Source: GSA-30 sp036384435 (GTDB taxonomy: Bacteria > Pseudomonadota > Gammaproteobacteria > Xanthomonadales > Rhodanobacteraceae). From it: DNA of 64,000 nucleotides. The DNA lies in NCBI RefSeq assembly GCF_036384435.1, contig NZ_DASVMI010000158.1, forward strand, positions 1 through 64,000. The letters are read 5' to 3'. The position numbers and the translations under genes were made by a program. The notes beneath the pieces are model-generated. The model had not been told where the DNA came from, searched no databases, and saw only the letters and a program-made list of their open reading frames with translations. Of the stretch, positions 17,074-25,449 are shown in pieces (positions within the stretch are counted from its first letter, which is position 1; the number at the start of each line of letters is the position of its first letter).

Positions 17074-17991
17074 TCAACGCAGATCGTGTTCGGTGTGGGG
17101 CACTTCCATCGCATCCAGACGATGCATCATCGCATCGTCGAGCACCACCGAATCCACCGCCATGTTTTCCTCCAGGTGCGCCACACTCGCCGTGCCTGCA
17201 ATCAGCATCATGTTCGGCGACCGGGCCAGCAGCCACGCCAGACCAACCTGCGCCGGCGTTACCGACAGCGCCTTGGCGATCGAGACCACCTCGGCTTGAT
17301 CGACCACCTTGGGCATTCTTGCGAATGCCCCGCCTAGCGGGAAAAACGGCACCCATGCAATCGCCTGCGCCACACAGTATTCCAGCATCGCCTCGAACTC
17401 ACGGGACACCAGGCTGTAAGCATTCTGTACGCATGCCACGCCTGCAGGCTGTGCCTTGCGCAGGCTGTCCAGGTTCACCGCACTCACACCGAACGCGCCA
17501 ATCTTGCCTTCCTTGCGCATGGCGATCATCGCATCGAGCTGGTCTTCGATCGGAATGACCTGATCGCCCTCGGCACGCACGCCAGGCCCGACATCGGTCC
17601 GACGCAGGTTAACCACGGGTATCTGCTCCAGGCCAAGGCTCCGCAGATTGGCCTCCACCGATTGGCGCAGCTGCTCAGGGCGCTGTGCAAGCCTTAATGG
17701 AATCGGCCCGTGGGGGTCTGGATCAGCTCCCACCTTGCTGACCACGACGATACCGTCCATGCCATGCATGGCCTCGCGTATGGCTGCGTTGGCGAAACCG
17801 TTGCCATAGAACTCGGCGGTGTCGACATGGTTCACGCCAAGCTCGAAACCGCGTCGCAGCAAGGCCACGGCATCAAGCGGATTGGAGCGAAGCCGGTCCA
17901 GCTGCATCGCGCCGAAACCGATGCGCGCCACCGACTGGCCCGCCAAGGGGTAGCTACCACCCGGCGCCTGGTTCGAGGGACGAAGGGACAT
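17074..17991 (-). CDS. aldo/keto reductase, PdxI (YdbC)-like
   Basis: Protein of 305 residues with the aldo/keto reductase barrel: ARIGFGAMQLD, GVNHVDTAEFYGNG (catalytic Asp and Tyr), VVVSKVG (Lys), then VVNLRR where most family members have a His, and VPFFPLGGAF and LLARSPNMMLIAGTASVAHL for NADPH binding. The NLR motif and the C-terminal part resemble E. coli PdxI (YdbC), a pyridoxal reductase making pyridoxine with NADPH. GGGAG precedes the ATG. It is divergent from the TetR gene, with two palindromes in the 77-base gap, so it is the likely target of that regulator. Confidence 0.85.
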   Translation of the reverse strand: MSLRPSNQAPGGSYPLAGQSVARIGFGAMQLDRLRSNPLDAVALLRRGFELGVNHVDTAEFYGNGFANAAIREAMHGMDGIVVVSKVGADPDPHGPIPLRLAQRPEQLRQSVEANLRSLGLEQIPVVNLRRTDVGPGVRAEGDQVIPIEDQLDAMIAMRKEGKIGAFGVSAVNLDSLRKAQPAGVACVQNAYSLVSREFEAMLEYCVAQAIAWVPFFPLGGAFARMPKVVDQAEVVSIAKALSVTPAQVGLAWLLARSPNMMLIAGTASVAHLEENMAVDSVVLDDAMMHRLDAMEVPHTEHDLR

Positions 17992-18021
17992 GCGAGGACT
18001 CCCATGGTATGTTTGAAGAAG

Positions 18022-18067
18022 CGGAGGAGCCTCCGCTTTGTGGCCACCTTAACCGGAGGAACCTCCG
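18022..18067. promoter_or_regulatory. tandem palindromic operators between reductase and TetR genes
   Basis: Two copies of CGGAGG-NN-CCTCCG, at 18022-18035 and 18054-18067, with centres 32 bases apart (about three helical turns, same face). They fill the gap between the divergent reductase and TetR genes and end just before the proposed TTG start. This is the expected site for the TetR protein. Confidence 0.65.
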
Positions 18068-18068
18068 C

Positions 18069-18641
18069 TTGTCAAAACCCGTGCCCCAACGCGCAGATGC
18101 CGCGCGCAATCGCGAGCGACTGATAGAAGCCGCTCGCGACAGCTTTGCCGCGGGAAACGACAGTGAATCACTGGAAAATATCGCGCGGGCAGCGGGTGTC
18201 GGTATTGGAACGCTCTACCGCAATTTCCCGACACGCGAAGCCCTGGTCGAGGCGGTGTATCGATCCGAGCTCGATGCCGTCACTGCCATGGCCGACACCT
18301 TGATCGCCAGACACGAAGGCTTCGAAGCGCTGCGGCTGTGGATGGCGCGCTACACCCGCTTTGTCGCCACCAAGCGCGGCATGCTCGATGCGCTCCGCAG
18401 CGCCTGGGCATCGGGCAGCATTCCCGCCTCGGAGACGCGCGCGCGCATCACCGAAGCTATCTGCAAGATCCTGCACAAAGGCACCTCTGACGGCAGCATA
18501 CGCAGCGATATCGCCGCCGAGGATGTCACGGTAAGCATGCTCGCCATGGTCCTGGCCACCAGGACATCCGAAGACAAGGGACAATTGCAGCGCCTGCTTG
18601 ACCTGTTGCTGGAAGGCTTGCGGGCGCGCGGCAGCGACTAG
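18069..18641 (+). CDS. TetR-family transcriptional regulator
   Basis: Protein of 190 residues from a TTG start at 18069; the reading upstream to 18009 would place the operator palindromes inside the gene, and the GGAGGA of the second palindrome supplies a ribosome site. The TetR HTH (ARNRERLIEAARDSF, then IARAAGVGIGTLYRNFPTRE) covers residues 10-55. The C-terminal ligand domain matches the SBP-type group common beside oxidoreductases. It is the presumed repressor of the divergent aldo/keto reductase and of itself; a terminator follows at 18780. Confidence 0.87.
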   Translation: MSKPVPQRADAARNRERLIEAARDSFAAGNDSESLENIARAAGVGIGTLYRNFPTREALVEAVYRSELDAVTAMADTLIARHEGFEALRLWMARYTRFVATKRGMLDALRSAWASGSIPASETRARITEAICKILHKGTSDGSIRSDIAAEDVTVSMLAMVLATRTSEDKGQLQRLLDLLLEGLRARGSD

Positions 18642-18779
18642 GCCATTCTGATGGCAAATGCACGCGCCATCGAACCGGCACGAGACTATCGTGATGCCAT
18701 GACGCGCGCGCAAACCGTCGCGAAGATGATTAGCCCCATTCCCTGGATGAGGGGGCAGCGCGCGAACAGCATCGCTCCG

Positions 18780-18804
18780 AAACCCGCCCGGGATGGCGGG
18801 TTTT
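18780..18804 (+). terminator. rho-independent terminator
   Basis: AAACCCGCC (18780-18788), a 6-base loop, GGCGGGTTT (18795-18803) and a short T-run. It lies 139 bases after the TetR stop. Apart from this hairpin I see nothing supported between 18642 and 19068. Confidence 0.75.
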
Positions 18805-19068
18805 CTGTCTCTCGGACTCTCCTGAAACGCCAAGGAGGGACCAACCATGCCTTCCCACCCGAAAAGCGATAAGCCGCGCCGGCACCATGCACGATCCTGA
18901 TCGGCGAAGGCCACTGGCGTGCCACGCTGTGTCCGCATGAAATCCAGTCCATGGCCGACTACGTTCGTTGCGTCCCACGCTTGAGAAACCTGAGGACAGC
19001 ACCGGCTCGGGTTACCGCTTCCAGAAACCCGTACTATGGGCCCAGACAGGGACCATGAGGGGAAGTCG

Positions 19069-20232
19069 ATGATGCGCCATCTTCTGGCTGCGGTGACGCT
19101 GGCTGCATGTTGTGTTGCACCCGTTCGCTCGCAACAGGCCCTCGCTCCGGTCGAAGCGCGCGTGCCTTTCGCACCGATGGCCTTTGTCGGCAGCGATGGC
19201 CTTACGCATCTGGCGTATGAGTTGCACATCACCAACTTCTACGGCGACACCGGCCCACTGAGACCGCAGGGACTGAAGATATTCGCCGATGACGCGAAAA
19301 CGCCATCGCTGACCTTGGACGAAGAGCAGCTTGCCGACGTGATACGCCCTGCCCCGTCCGGACACGAGCCGATATCGATCGCGCCAGGAAAGCGCTCCAT
19401 CGTCTTCCTATGGCTTACGTTGCCAAGCGGCTCGGCCGTGCCGCACACGCTGCATCACAGGATGGATCTGCTCACGGACAAGCAACAAACCGTAACGCTC
19501 GATGGCGCCGACGTGCAGGTCAGCCAGAAGCAACCCATGATCATAAGTCGCCCCTTGCAAGGTGGCCGATGGCTTGCGCATGAGGGGCCGGGCGCGACGC
19601 AATCCCATCACTGGGGCAGCCTAGTGGCCGTCAATGGCCAACTTACCATCCCACAACGTTACGCCCTGGATCTGGTAGGCATCGATGAAACAGGCCATGC
19701 CATGCGATCAGGCGTCAAAGACATCCAGAAATCGAAGCACACCGACTGGGTCGGCTACGGCACGAATGTCCTGGCCGTGGCCGATGGCGTGGTACGTAGC
19801 GCGCGCGATGGCGAGCAGGAGCACCATCCCCTGGAGCCGCAACCGGAGCCATCATCGCTGACAACCAACGGCTTGTTTGGCAATTACGTCGTGCTGGAAC
19901 TTCGGCCAGGCATCTACGCTAGCTACGCTCACCTGCGGCGCGGAAGCATCAAGGTCAAGCCGGGCGACCGTGTGCATCGTGGCGAGGTCTTGGGACAACT
20001 GGGCCAATCCGGAAATTCAGCGGCGCCGCATCTGCACTTCCAGCTATCCAATGCCCAGACGTTCGAAGGCTCGGAGGGCATACCCTATGCATTCGATCAT
20101 TTCGACCTGCTCGGCCCCGAATCGGAAGCGCAACTATTCGGGCAGGGAGATCCCTGGAAGCCCACGCACGTCGAACATCGACGAACGCAGCTTCCACTGA
20201 ACGACGTGGTCGTGGATTTTTCAGCACCCTAA
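19069..20232 (+). CDS. secreted M23-family (LytM-like) metallopeptidase
   Basis: Protein of 387 residues. The ATG at 19069 (or 19072) follows AGGGGAAG; it opens a signal peptide (MMRHLLAAVTLAACCVAPVRS). The N-terminal half (about 25-200) is an unassigned beta-rich region. The C-terminal M23 domain has HTDWVGYGTNVLAVADGVV, NYVVLELRPGIYASYAHLRR and QLGQSGNSAAPHLHFQL, giving the HxH and other zinc ligands. M23 enzymes cut peptidoglycan cross-bridges; some members are inactive scaffolds, but the HLH motif is intact here. A lone gene. Confidence 0.85.
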   Translation: MMRHLLAAVTLAACCVAPVRSQQALAPVEARVPFAPMAFVGSDGLTHLAYELHITNFYGDTGPLRPQGLKIFADDAKTPSLTLDEEQLADVIRPAPSGHEPISIAPGKRSIVFLWLTLPSGSAVPHTLHHRMDLLTDKQQTVTLDGADVQVSQKQPMIISRPLQGGRWLAHEGPGATQSHHWGSLVAVNGQLTIPQRYALDLVGIDETGHAMRSGVKDIQKSKHTDWVGYGTNVLAVADGVVRSARDGEQEHHPLEPQPEPSSLTTNGLFGNYVVLELRPGIYASYAHLRRGSIKVKPGDRVHRGEVLGQLGQSGNSAAPHLHFQLSNAQTFEGSEGIPYAFDHFDLLGPESEAQLFGQGDPWKPTHVEHRRTQLPLNDVVVDFSAP

Positions 20233-21200
20233 CCACCAGGGTTTTGCTGAAATAATCCATCGAGCACCCCTGGCGTAAGCGAGGCTCAAAGCTTGCCGCG
20301 TTCTGTAGCCATATGGCGACGTCTGGATCGCGGAGCTATAGCGGGTTCACGTGGCTCAAGGCTCATGGCGACGCGAGTTCGGTTATCCACTTTCAATTCA
20401 AGACGGACTTGACCCAAGGGCAGCGGATGCACCGAGCTGTCCTTATCTGCCCGAGACGCGAGCTTCAGATTGCCAAATGGGCTCTCCTGCTGTCATGTGT
20501 TTAGCCATCTCGCAAAGCCATTATCAATCGTTTTCAAGAAGCGATTGAGTAAAAGCGAATGGGGAAAATTCCACATACCACTTCACAGCTGAGCGAGCAC
20601 CTTCGGCCCATCCGATCGCCAGATCGTTGACAAAGCCTGCCGCCCTCTCCTCTGTAAGACCAAGGCCAACGATTGACAACATCATTGGTCCCCGCGAGGT
20701 CTCCACTTTACGATGGCATGGTTTTCTGTGGGTGGGTCAACACCGGGAAGACCGTCGGCTCGACAGCGTCGAGTGGCCTGATTTTATCTCCACAAAGGGC
20801 GCACCGCCGGCAGGCGTGGGTATCTTCTTCACCCTGGTTGCGAAGAACGGCGCGTTGCCGACCTCATCCTGGCGGCCTTGCTCATTCCCGAAGAGGCCGC
20901 CGACTGAATTTGTCCACACATCCGGGTTCTGCGCCCGCAGACGGCGTGTGTCAACGTAGACGCTGCACGCACCAGGCTCGCGTCCGCTACCCGGCGCGTT
21001 ACCACGGGGCTCCAGACGAGGTGGAATGGGCCGTCATCGTTGACCTGTAGCGGCCAGCCGGACTAAGCAATTTGAGGGGCGCTCATAGCTCAGCTAGACA
21101 ACGTTACACCCACGAAAGCGGAGGCCGCACGCTCGAATTGCTTCGGGCGAGCCCATCCTCTTGCATTGGCCAGTGACGGCCACGTTGCCAGATAGCCAGC
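20233..21200. other. gene-free stretch, probably eroded accessory DNA
   Basis: No reading frame of about 970 bases here has a recognisable product; the open frames are short and switch often. A few peptide-like stretches on the minus strand (20524-20706 and 20737-20919) could be decayed gene pieces, but I cannot name them. No RNA gene or repeat pair is convincing. It begins a zone of AT-richer, remnant-bearing DNA that continues to 26.6 kb. Confidence 0.4.
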
Positions 21201-22115
21201 TTACTGGACATCATCCTTCGCATAACGGCGTGGTGAACAACCCATCACGCGCTTGAACGCCGTGTTGAAGGAATTTTCTGAATCGTATCCGATCGAATAT
21301 GCGATCTTCGACAAGGTTTCCCGGCTCGCCAACAGCATTTCGGTCGCGAGCATCATTCGCCATGCGGTGAGATAGGCAAAAGGTGTGTTGCCTACTGTCT
21401 CCCGAAAACGCCTTGCAAAGGTCGAACGTGACAGGCCTGCCTCAATCGCAAGTTCATCGAGAGTCCAGCGATGCGCGGGCTTTGCATGCATTGCCTCTAT
21501 CGCTCGTCCCACTTGCAGATCGTTCAGACCAGAAAACCAGCTCATACCCTCCGACCGATGAAGGACCAGATGCAAGCGGAACGCCTGGAGCAGCATCAAA
21601 TGAGCAAGATGATGTGCAGCCAGGGACGCACCGGCGCTCTTCAGTCGCATCTCAGCCATGATCCGCGTAATCGCCCAGCGCAGGATCGCCTGATCCTCAA
21701 TGTTCTGCAGCAGCATCAAAGGCGGAAGCGGCGCAAGCAACATGGCAGCCCTGCGCGCGTCAACTTCGAAACGGGTGCCAATCAGCGTGATATCTCCGCC
21801 GCCGTTATGCCGGACGATGCCACCCGGACTGGCCAAACCCAGGACATCAATGGCAGGGGTGGGCGGGAGCGACAGATCGCTTGCAAGCGTAAACGAGCGC
21901 CCATTGGGCAGCACGAAGCAATCGCCCGCCGATAGAAGAGTCGGGGCGTCAAGACCATCGACCTTGAGCCAGCACGTACCCTCTTCGATGGCATAACATT
22001 TGACCGCACCGATCCGGTTTTCAGACCGGATCGACCAGCTCCCGCCTGCATCTAGACATGCGGTGACAAAACTGCTCGGCTTCAGAAGGGTTAGCACTTC
22101 AGAAAGAACGTCCAT
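21201..22115 (-). CDS. AraC-family transcriptional regulator with cupin sensor
   Basis: Protein of 304 residues. The N-terminal part (residues 1-200) fits the cupin-type AraC-binding-like domain: CWLKVDGLDAPTLLSAGDCF, VLPNGRSF, RHNGGGDITLIGTRF and a HHLAHLMLLQAFRLH segment. Two HTHs lie at the C-terminus: WTLDELAIEAGLSRSTFARR and LSKIAYSIGYDSENSFNTAF, ending CSPRRY. It is divergent from the NmrA-like oxidoreductase with about 98 bases between starts, a common pairing in which the regulator controls the oxidoreductase. Effector unknown. Confidence 0.88.
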   Translation of the reverse strand: MDVLSEVLTLLKPSSFVTACLDAGGSWSIRSENRIGAVKCYAIEEGTCWLKVDGLDAPTLLSAGDCFVLPNGRSFTLASDLSLPPTPAIDVLGLASPGGIVRHNGGGDITLIGTRFEVDARRAAMLLAPLPPLMLLQNIEDQAILRWAITRIMAEMRLKSAGASLAAHHLAHLMLLQAFRLHLVLHRSEGMSWFSGLNDLQVGRAIEAMHAKPAHRWTLDELAIEAGLSRSTFARRFRETVGNTPFAYLTAWRMMLATEMLLASRETLSKIAYSIGYDSENSFNTAFKRVMGCSPRRYAKDDVQ

Positions 22116-22213
22116 GGCAGTTCGATACGATTACGAAGAAATCATGCACGCATAATTATGGTCCGTCCCCAGTGCGCCGTCTATTCTTGAGCAACCCCAC
22201 TGGAAGGATGCGC

Positions 22214-23092
22214 ATGATCGTCGTCACCACCCCTACTGGCCATATCGGTCAGCATGTCGTTCAATCCTTGCTCGACAGCGAAGAACCGCTACGCCTGATA
22301 GCACGCGATCCCGCTAAGCTGGCCTCCACGGTCCTTGACCGAGCGGAGGTCGTTGTCGGGTCGCACGGCGACGCCGAGACGATCGATCGCGCTTTGTGCG
22401 GCGCCGATGCCCTATTCTGGCTCTGCCCGCCCACGCCGGTGGCTACGCCAGCGGCGGCAACCGTGGAGTTCACCCGGCCAGCAGCTGCAGCAGTCGCCCG
22501 TCACGGCGTGCGCCATGTGGTGGTGGTGACGAATCTGGGGCGCGGCACAGCGTGGCAGGATCGCGCCGGGATGGTGACCGAGTCGATCGCCATGGTCGAT
22601 CTGCTGCGGGCCACGGGCGCCGCCGTTCGCGGTCTCGCCCTGCCAGCTCTCATGGACAATGCACTTCAGCAGGTCGAGGCGATCCGGAATGGGCAGATGT
22701 TTGGCCCGATCGATCCGAATAAACGTTTGCCTCACGTCGCAAGTATGGATGTCGGCAAAGCAGCCGTGCAATTTCTGACAGATCGCTCCTGGGATGGCCA
22801 AGAGGATGTTCCGGTGGTCGGCCCAGAAAACTATTCCTATCATGAACTCGCCGCGATTATTTCGGAGGTGCTCGGGACCGAAGTGCACTACCAGCAAACT
22901 GCGCTTGACGCTCTGAAAAAACAATTCGTAGCCCATGGAATGGCAGAACCCTTCGCTCAGGGCATGATCGATATGTTCCGGGCCAAGAATGAAGGCATGG
23001 ACAATGTTGCACTGCCGACATCAGGGATCATCGGACAGACCTCCTTTCACCAATGGGCGCGGGACAGGTTAAAGCATGCTGTAGCCACCTAG
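22214..23092 (+). CDS. NmrA-like NAD(P)-binding oxidoreductase
   Basis: Protein of 292 residues. The ATG at 22214 is chosen because GGAAGG lies seven bases upstream; two in-frame ATGs at 22172 and 22208 are less well placed. The Rossmann motif TTPTGHIGQHVVQSL is at the N-terminus, followed by ADALFWLCPP and HVVVVTNLGRG, and a C-terminal segment with AAIISEVLGTEVHYQQ, as in NmrA/HSCARG-type atypical short-chain dehydrogenases. The classic YxxxK catalytic pair is not evident, so it may be a redox sensor or a quinone/NADPH reductase. Probably controlled by the divergent AraC protein. Confidence 0.85.
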   Translation: MIVVTTPTGHIGQHVVQSLLDSEEPLRLIARDPAKLASTVLDRAEVVVGSHGDAETIDRALCGADALFWLCPPTPVATPAAATVEFTRPAAAAVARHGVRHVVVVTNLGRGTAWQDRAGMVTESIAMVDLLRATGAAVRGLALPALMDNALQQVEAIRNGQMFGPIDPNKRLPHVASMDVGKAAVQFLTDRSWDGQEDVPVVGPENYSYHELAAIISEVLGTEVHYQQTALDALKKQFVAHGMAEPFAQGMIDMFRAKNEGMDNVALPTSGIIGQTSFHQWARDRLKHAVAT

Positions 23093-23149
23093 GTTCGAAC
23101 CCTTGCTGGGCGCCATTTCGCCGGTCAGAGTATTTGGAGTTTTATATTG

Positions 23150-23460
23150 GATTGCCAAGAGTTCTATAGATACGCAAGAGTCGCTTTGCGCGTAGCTCCG
23201 TTCGAACTCTACCGGTGAAAGATCTCCGGCGAAATTATTTCGTCAAACTGGGTTGTAAAACATCTCGATGCGGTAGAAGGCATCCGAGGCAGTGGCGGCG
23301 CGATTGGGCTAGATGCGTCGCTGGATTCGTTCGCTCTTCAGCAAACTAAAGAGGCTTTCCGCTACGGTATTGTCGTGACAGTTGCCGCGCCCACTCATGC
23401 TCGCCATCATGCCATGCGCCCTCAACAAGGCTTGCCAATCGTCAATGGTGAGAAGCGCCA
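23150..23460 (-). pseudogene. 3' remnant of an IS3-family transposase (orfB)
   Basis: On the minus strand, from about 23460, DDWQALLRAHGMMASMSGRG, NCHDNTVAESLFSLLKSE and RIQRRI match the C-terminal catalytic region of IS3-family OrfB (DDE glutamate in NTVAES). After a TAG the same frame continues PNRAATASDAFYRIEMFYNP, a TGA, then NNFAGDLSPVEFERSYAQSD, the usual end of OrfB. The two in-frame stops and the missing 5' portion make it a dead fragment. It ends against the TetR gene; only the opposite-facing orfA fragment at 25069 recalls it. Confidence 0.8.
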
Positions 23461-23474
23461 CACAAGTTGCTACC

Positions 23475-24032
23475 CTAACGCTTAGCTTCCAGCCCATCAA
23501 TGAATAACCCGATGAGGTGAGTAGTCCGACGCTTGGGATTGTTTTCGTCAACCACAGCCATGCAGACCGCTTGAACCACGCACACCAAGTCTTCAAACAA
23601 GATATCGCTACGAATCGAGCCTTGCTTCTGGGCAAGGCTGAGTAAACGTTTGCCTTCATCGGCAGTTGCCATACATCCGGGCGTACCAGACGTTAGGATG
23701 GTCCCGAGCGAAGAGGCAAGTCCGCGATATATGTTGCTGTGAGTTACCAATTCCTCTAGGTAAACGCGCAATGCGCTTGCTGGCGCAAGCTCATGGCTTC
23801 TCCTTTGACTGTCTTCGGCGAACGCCAAAAAGCGAGCACTGTAGGCAGCGGCTAACAGATCGTCTCGGGTAGCAAATCGCCGATAGAGCGTCCCTATACC
23901 CACATTGGCCCGTTTTGCTACGTCGTCAAGCGTGGCCTTTGAGCCGCGTTCAAGGAAAACAGCCTCAGCCGCCTCAAGGATTCGCTCCCGATTCCGCTGA
24001 GCATCTGCTCGCAATGGGGTGTCGTAGCTCAC
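23475..24032 (-). CDS. TetR-family transcriptional regulator
   Basis: Protein of 185 residues. N-terminal TetR HTH (RNRERILEAAEAVFLERGSK, DDVAKRANVGIGTLYRRFAT) and a helical C-terminal ligand domain (about 80-185) of the SBP-like type. It is divergent from a short-chain dehydrogenase with a perfect dyad in the gap, so it probably represses that gene. The stop lies next to the IS3 remnant, showing that the pair sits in a rearranged region. Confidence 0.87.
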   Translation of the reverse strand: MSYDTPLRADAQRNRERILEAAEAVFLERGSKATLDDVAKRANVGIGTLYRRFATRDDLLAAAYSARFLAFAEDSQRRSHELAPASALRVYLEELVTHSNIYRGLASSLGTILTSGTPGCMATADEGKRLLSLAQKQGSIRSDILFEDLVCVVQAVCMAVVDENNPKRRTTHLIGLFIDGLEAKR

Positions 24033-24081
24033 GGATTGTCTCGAAATGGCACTTGCAAAACGGAGAGTACCTCCGGATCAT

Positions 24082-24102
24082 AAGTGGAGCAACACTCCAC
24101 TT
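24082..24102. promoter_or_regulatory. palindromic operator between TetR and SDR genes
   Basis: AAGTGGAG (24082-24089), 5-base spacer, CTCCACTT (24095-24102), a perfect 8-bp dyad in the divergent gap. It lies 15 bases before the chosen SDR start and is the likely TetR binding site. Confidence 0.65.
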
Positions 24103-24116
24103 TTGCGAGTATTCCA

Positions 24117-24869
24117 ATGAATTCGAGTATGAAGCGCTTCTTAGATAAGACTGTAGTAATCACCGGCGGTAGCGAGGGCATAGGCTTGTCCACAGCCAAG
24201 CAGTTCGCCAGCGAAGGGGCATGTGTGTATGTGACTGGACGTCGGAAAGAGGCCCTGGAGAATGCTGAAAGGCAGATCGGCCATGGCGCCATTGGCCTTC
24301 AAGGTGACGTCGGCAACATAGAGGACCTTGATCGCATATTTGCCCGCGTAGGTCACGAGAGGGGCAAGATCGACATCGTTTTTGCTAATGCGGGGATTTC
24401 AGAGTCCGCGACCATCGGTGAGATCGATGAAGCTCATTTTGAGAGGCTATTTACCACCAACGTGAAGGGCGTGGTCTTCACAGTACAAAAGGCCCTACCG
24501 CTCATGGGTGACGGTAGCACCATTGTGCTTACTAGCTCGGCCGCAGGCAGCAAGGGGTTTGGTGGCCTATCGATTTATAGCGCAACGAAGGCGGCGATTC
24601 GCTCACTCGCACGGACCTGGACTACAGATCTCAAGCATCGCGGTATTCGGGTAAACGTCGTATCTCCCGGCGTGATCATGACTCCTGCATTGCAGGCATA
24701 CATCGAGCGTAACGAAGGTGCAGAGGAAGCTCTGAAGCAAATGACGCCATTTGGCCGAATTGGTAAACCAGAAGAAGTGGCCGATGCCGTCCTTTTTTTG
24801 GCCTCTGACGAAAGTAGCTTTATTGCCGGCGATGAGCTTTTCGTCGATGGCGGCTTTAAGGCGGTCTGA
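24117..24869 (+). CDS. short-chain dehydrogenase/reductase (SDR)
   Basis: Protein of 250 residues. ATG 24117 (or 24129) is chosen because an earlier in-frame GTG at 24084 lies inside the operator dyad. Classical SDR features: VVITGGSEGIGLSTAKQFA (TGxxxGxG cofactor loop), VFANAGIS (NAG), VLTSSAAGSKGF with the serine, YSATKAAIRSLARTW with the YxxxK pair, and a C-terminal LASDESSFIAGDELFVDGG. NAD(P)-dependent oxidation or reduction of an alcohol/ketone; the substrate is unknown. Presumed target of the divergent TetR protein. Confidence 0.9.
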   Translation: MNSSMKRFLDKTVVITGGSEGIGLSTAKQFASEGACVYVTGRRKEALENAERQIGHGAIGLQGDVGNIEDLDRIFARVGHERGKIDIVFANAGISESATIGEIDEAHFERLFTTNVKGVVFTVQKALPLMGDGSTIVLTSSAAGSKGFGGLSIYSATKAAIRSLARTWTTDLKHRGIRVNVVSPGVIMTPALQAYIERNEGAEEALKQMTPFGRIGKPEEVADAVLFLASDESSFIAGDELFVDGGFKAV

Positions 24870-25068
24870 GGGCAGAACGCATTGGGTGCTCGCCATCGGT
24901 ATGGGCACCCTCCGCGCATCCTCTACGGGTCGGGAGCGGACCTTAGACGTCCTTGATTCACGCGGTCCAGGGCAAGATCACTGCGGCGGCCCCCGGCTTG
25001 AGAAGCTTAGTTGGCTGGGGCGCTACCAGCGCGTCACAGACCGGCTTGCCGACTGAAGGAGATTGGCC

Positions 25069-25153
25069 GTGAAGAAGCGCTTTTCCGAAGAACAGATCAT
25101 CGGCTTCCTGCGTGAGGCGGATGCCGGCCTGCCGATCAAGGCCCTGCATGCAG
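25069..25153 (+). pseudogene. 5' remnant of an IS3-family orfA
   Basis: GTG start with AAGGAG upstream, then KKRFSEEQIIGFLREADAGL and PIK, the first helices of an IS3-family OrfA. Homology stops after about 28 codons and runs into unrelated sequence. It faces opposite to the orfB remnant at 23150-23460, so the two are pieces of different insertions or a rearranged one. Confidence 0.75.
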
Positions 25154-25179
25154 GTCGCATGCTATGTGCGCGGCCGAAT

Positions 25180-25443
25180 CTAGTTCTTTGAAGGCGGGTC
25201 CGCGTCATAGATGGTGGCGGCGTTTTGCCGCGAATCGGCCAGTCCGGCACGAGGCTCAGCCTGCAATGTCACCCGCACGGCAGACAGGTAATCCATCAAA
25301 GTCAGCCACCGAAGGGACTTCCGCTCTTCGATCGGCAATACACCGCAGCTTCTGAGTTGAAGCAAGGTCTCCGGATCCAAATCAAGGATGCCGTTGCTCC
25401 TCAGGAACTCGTCAGAAAACGCGCGAGGAATTGGCCTGGGCAT
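25180..25443 (-). CDS. small hypothetical protein downstream of a DUF3800 gene
   Basis: Possible 87-residue protein, starting six bases after the DUF3800 stop on the same strand, which suggests a shared transcript. It is mostly polar and helical (DPETLLQLRSCGVLPIEERK, then SLRWLTLMDYLSAV) with no known motif. Its length and position fit a companion gene of DUF3800, but no homologue is recognised and it could be chance coding. Since the partner is frameshifted, the pair may be inactive. Confidence 0.45.
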   Translation of the reverse strand: MPRPIPRAFSDEFLRSNGILDLDPETLLQLRSCGVLPIEERKSLRWLTLMDYLSAVRVTLQAEPRAGLADSRQNAATIYDADPPSKN

Positions 25444-25449
25444 GAAAGC

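Noticed and set aside
21079..21110. GCTCATAGCTCAGCTAGAC, resembling the 5' part of a tRNA
   Set aside because: No matching acceptor or T arm follows and no anticodon arm forms; probably chance.
23309..23659. 116-codon frame continuous with the IS3 remnant
   Set aside because: Only its last 45 or so residues are transposase-like; the rest is an alternative frame of the TetR gene.
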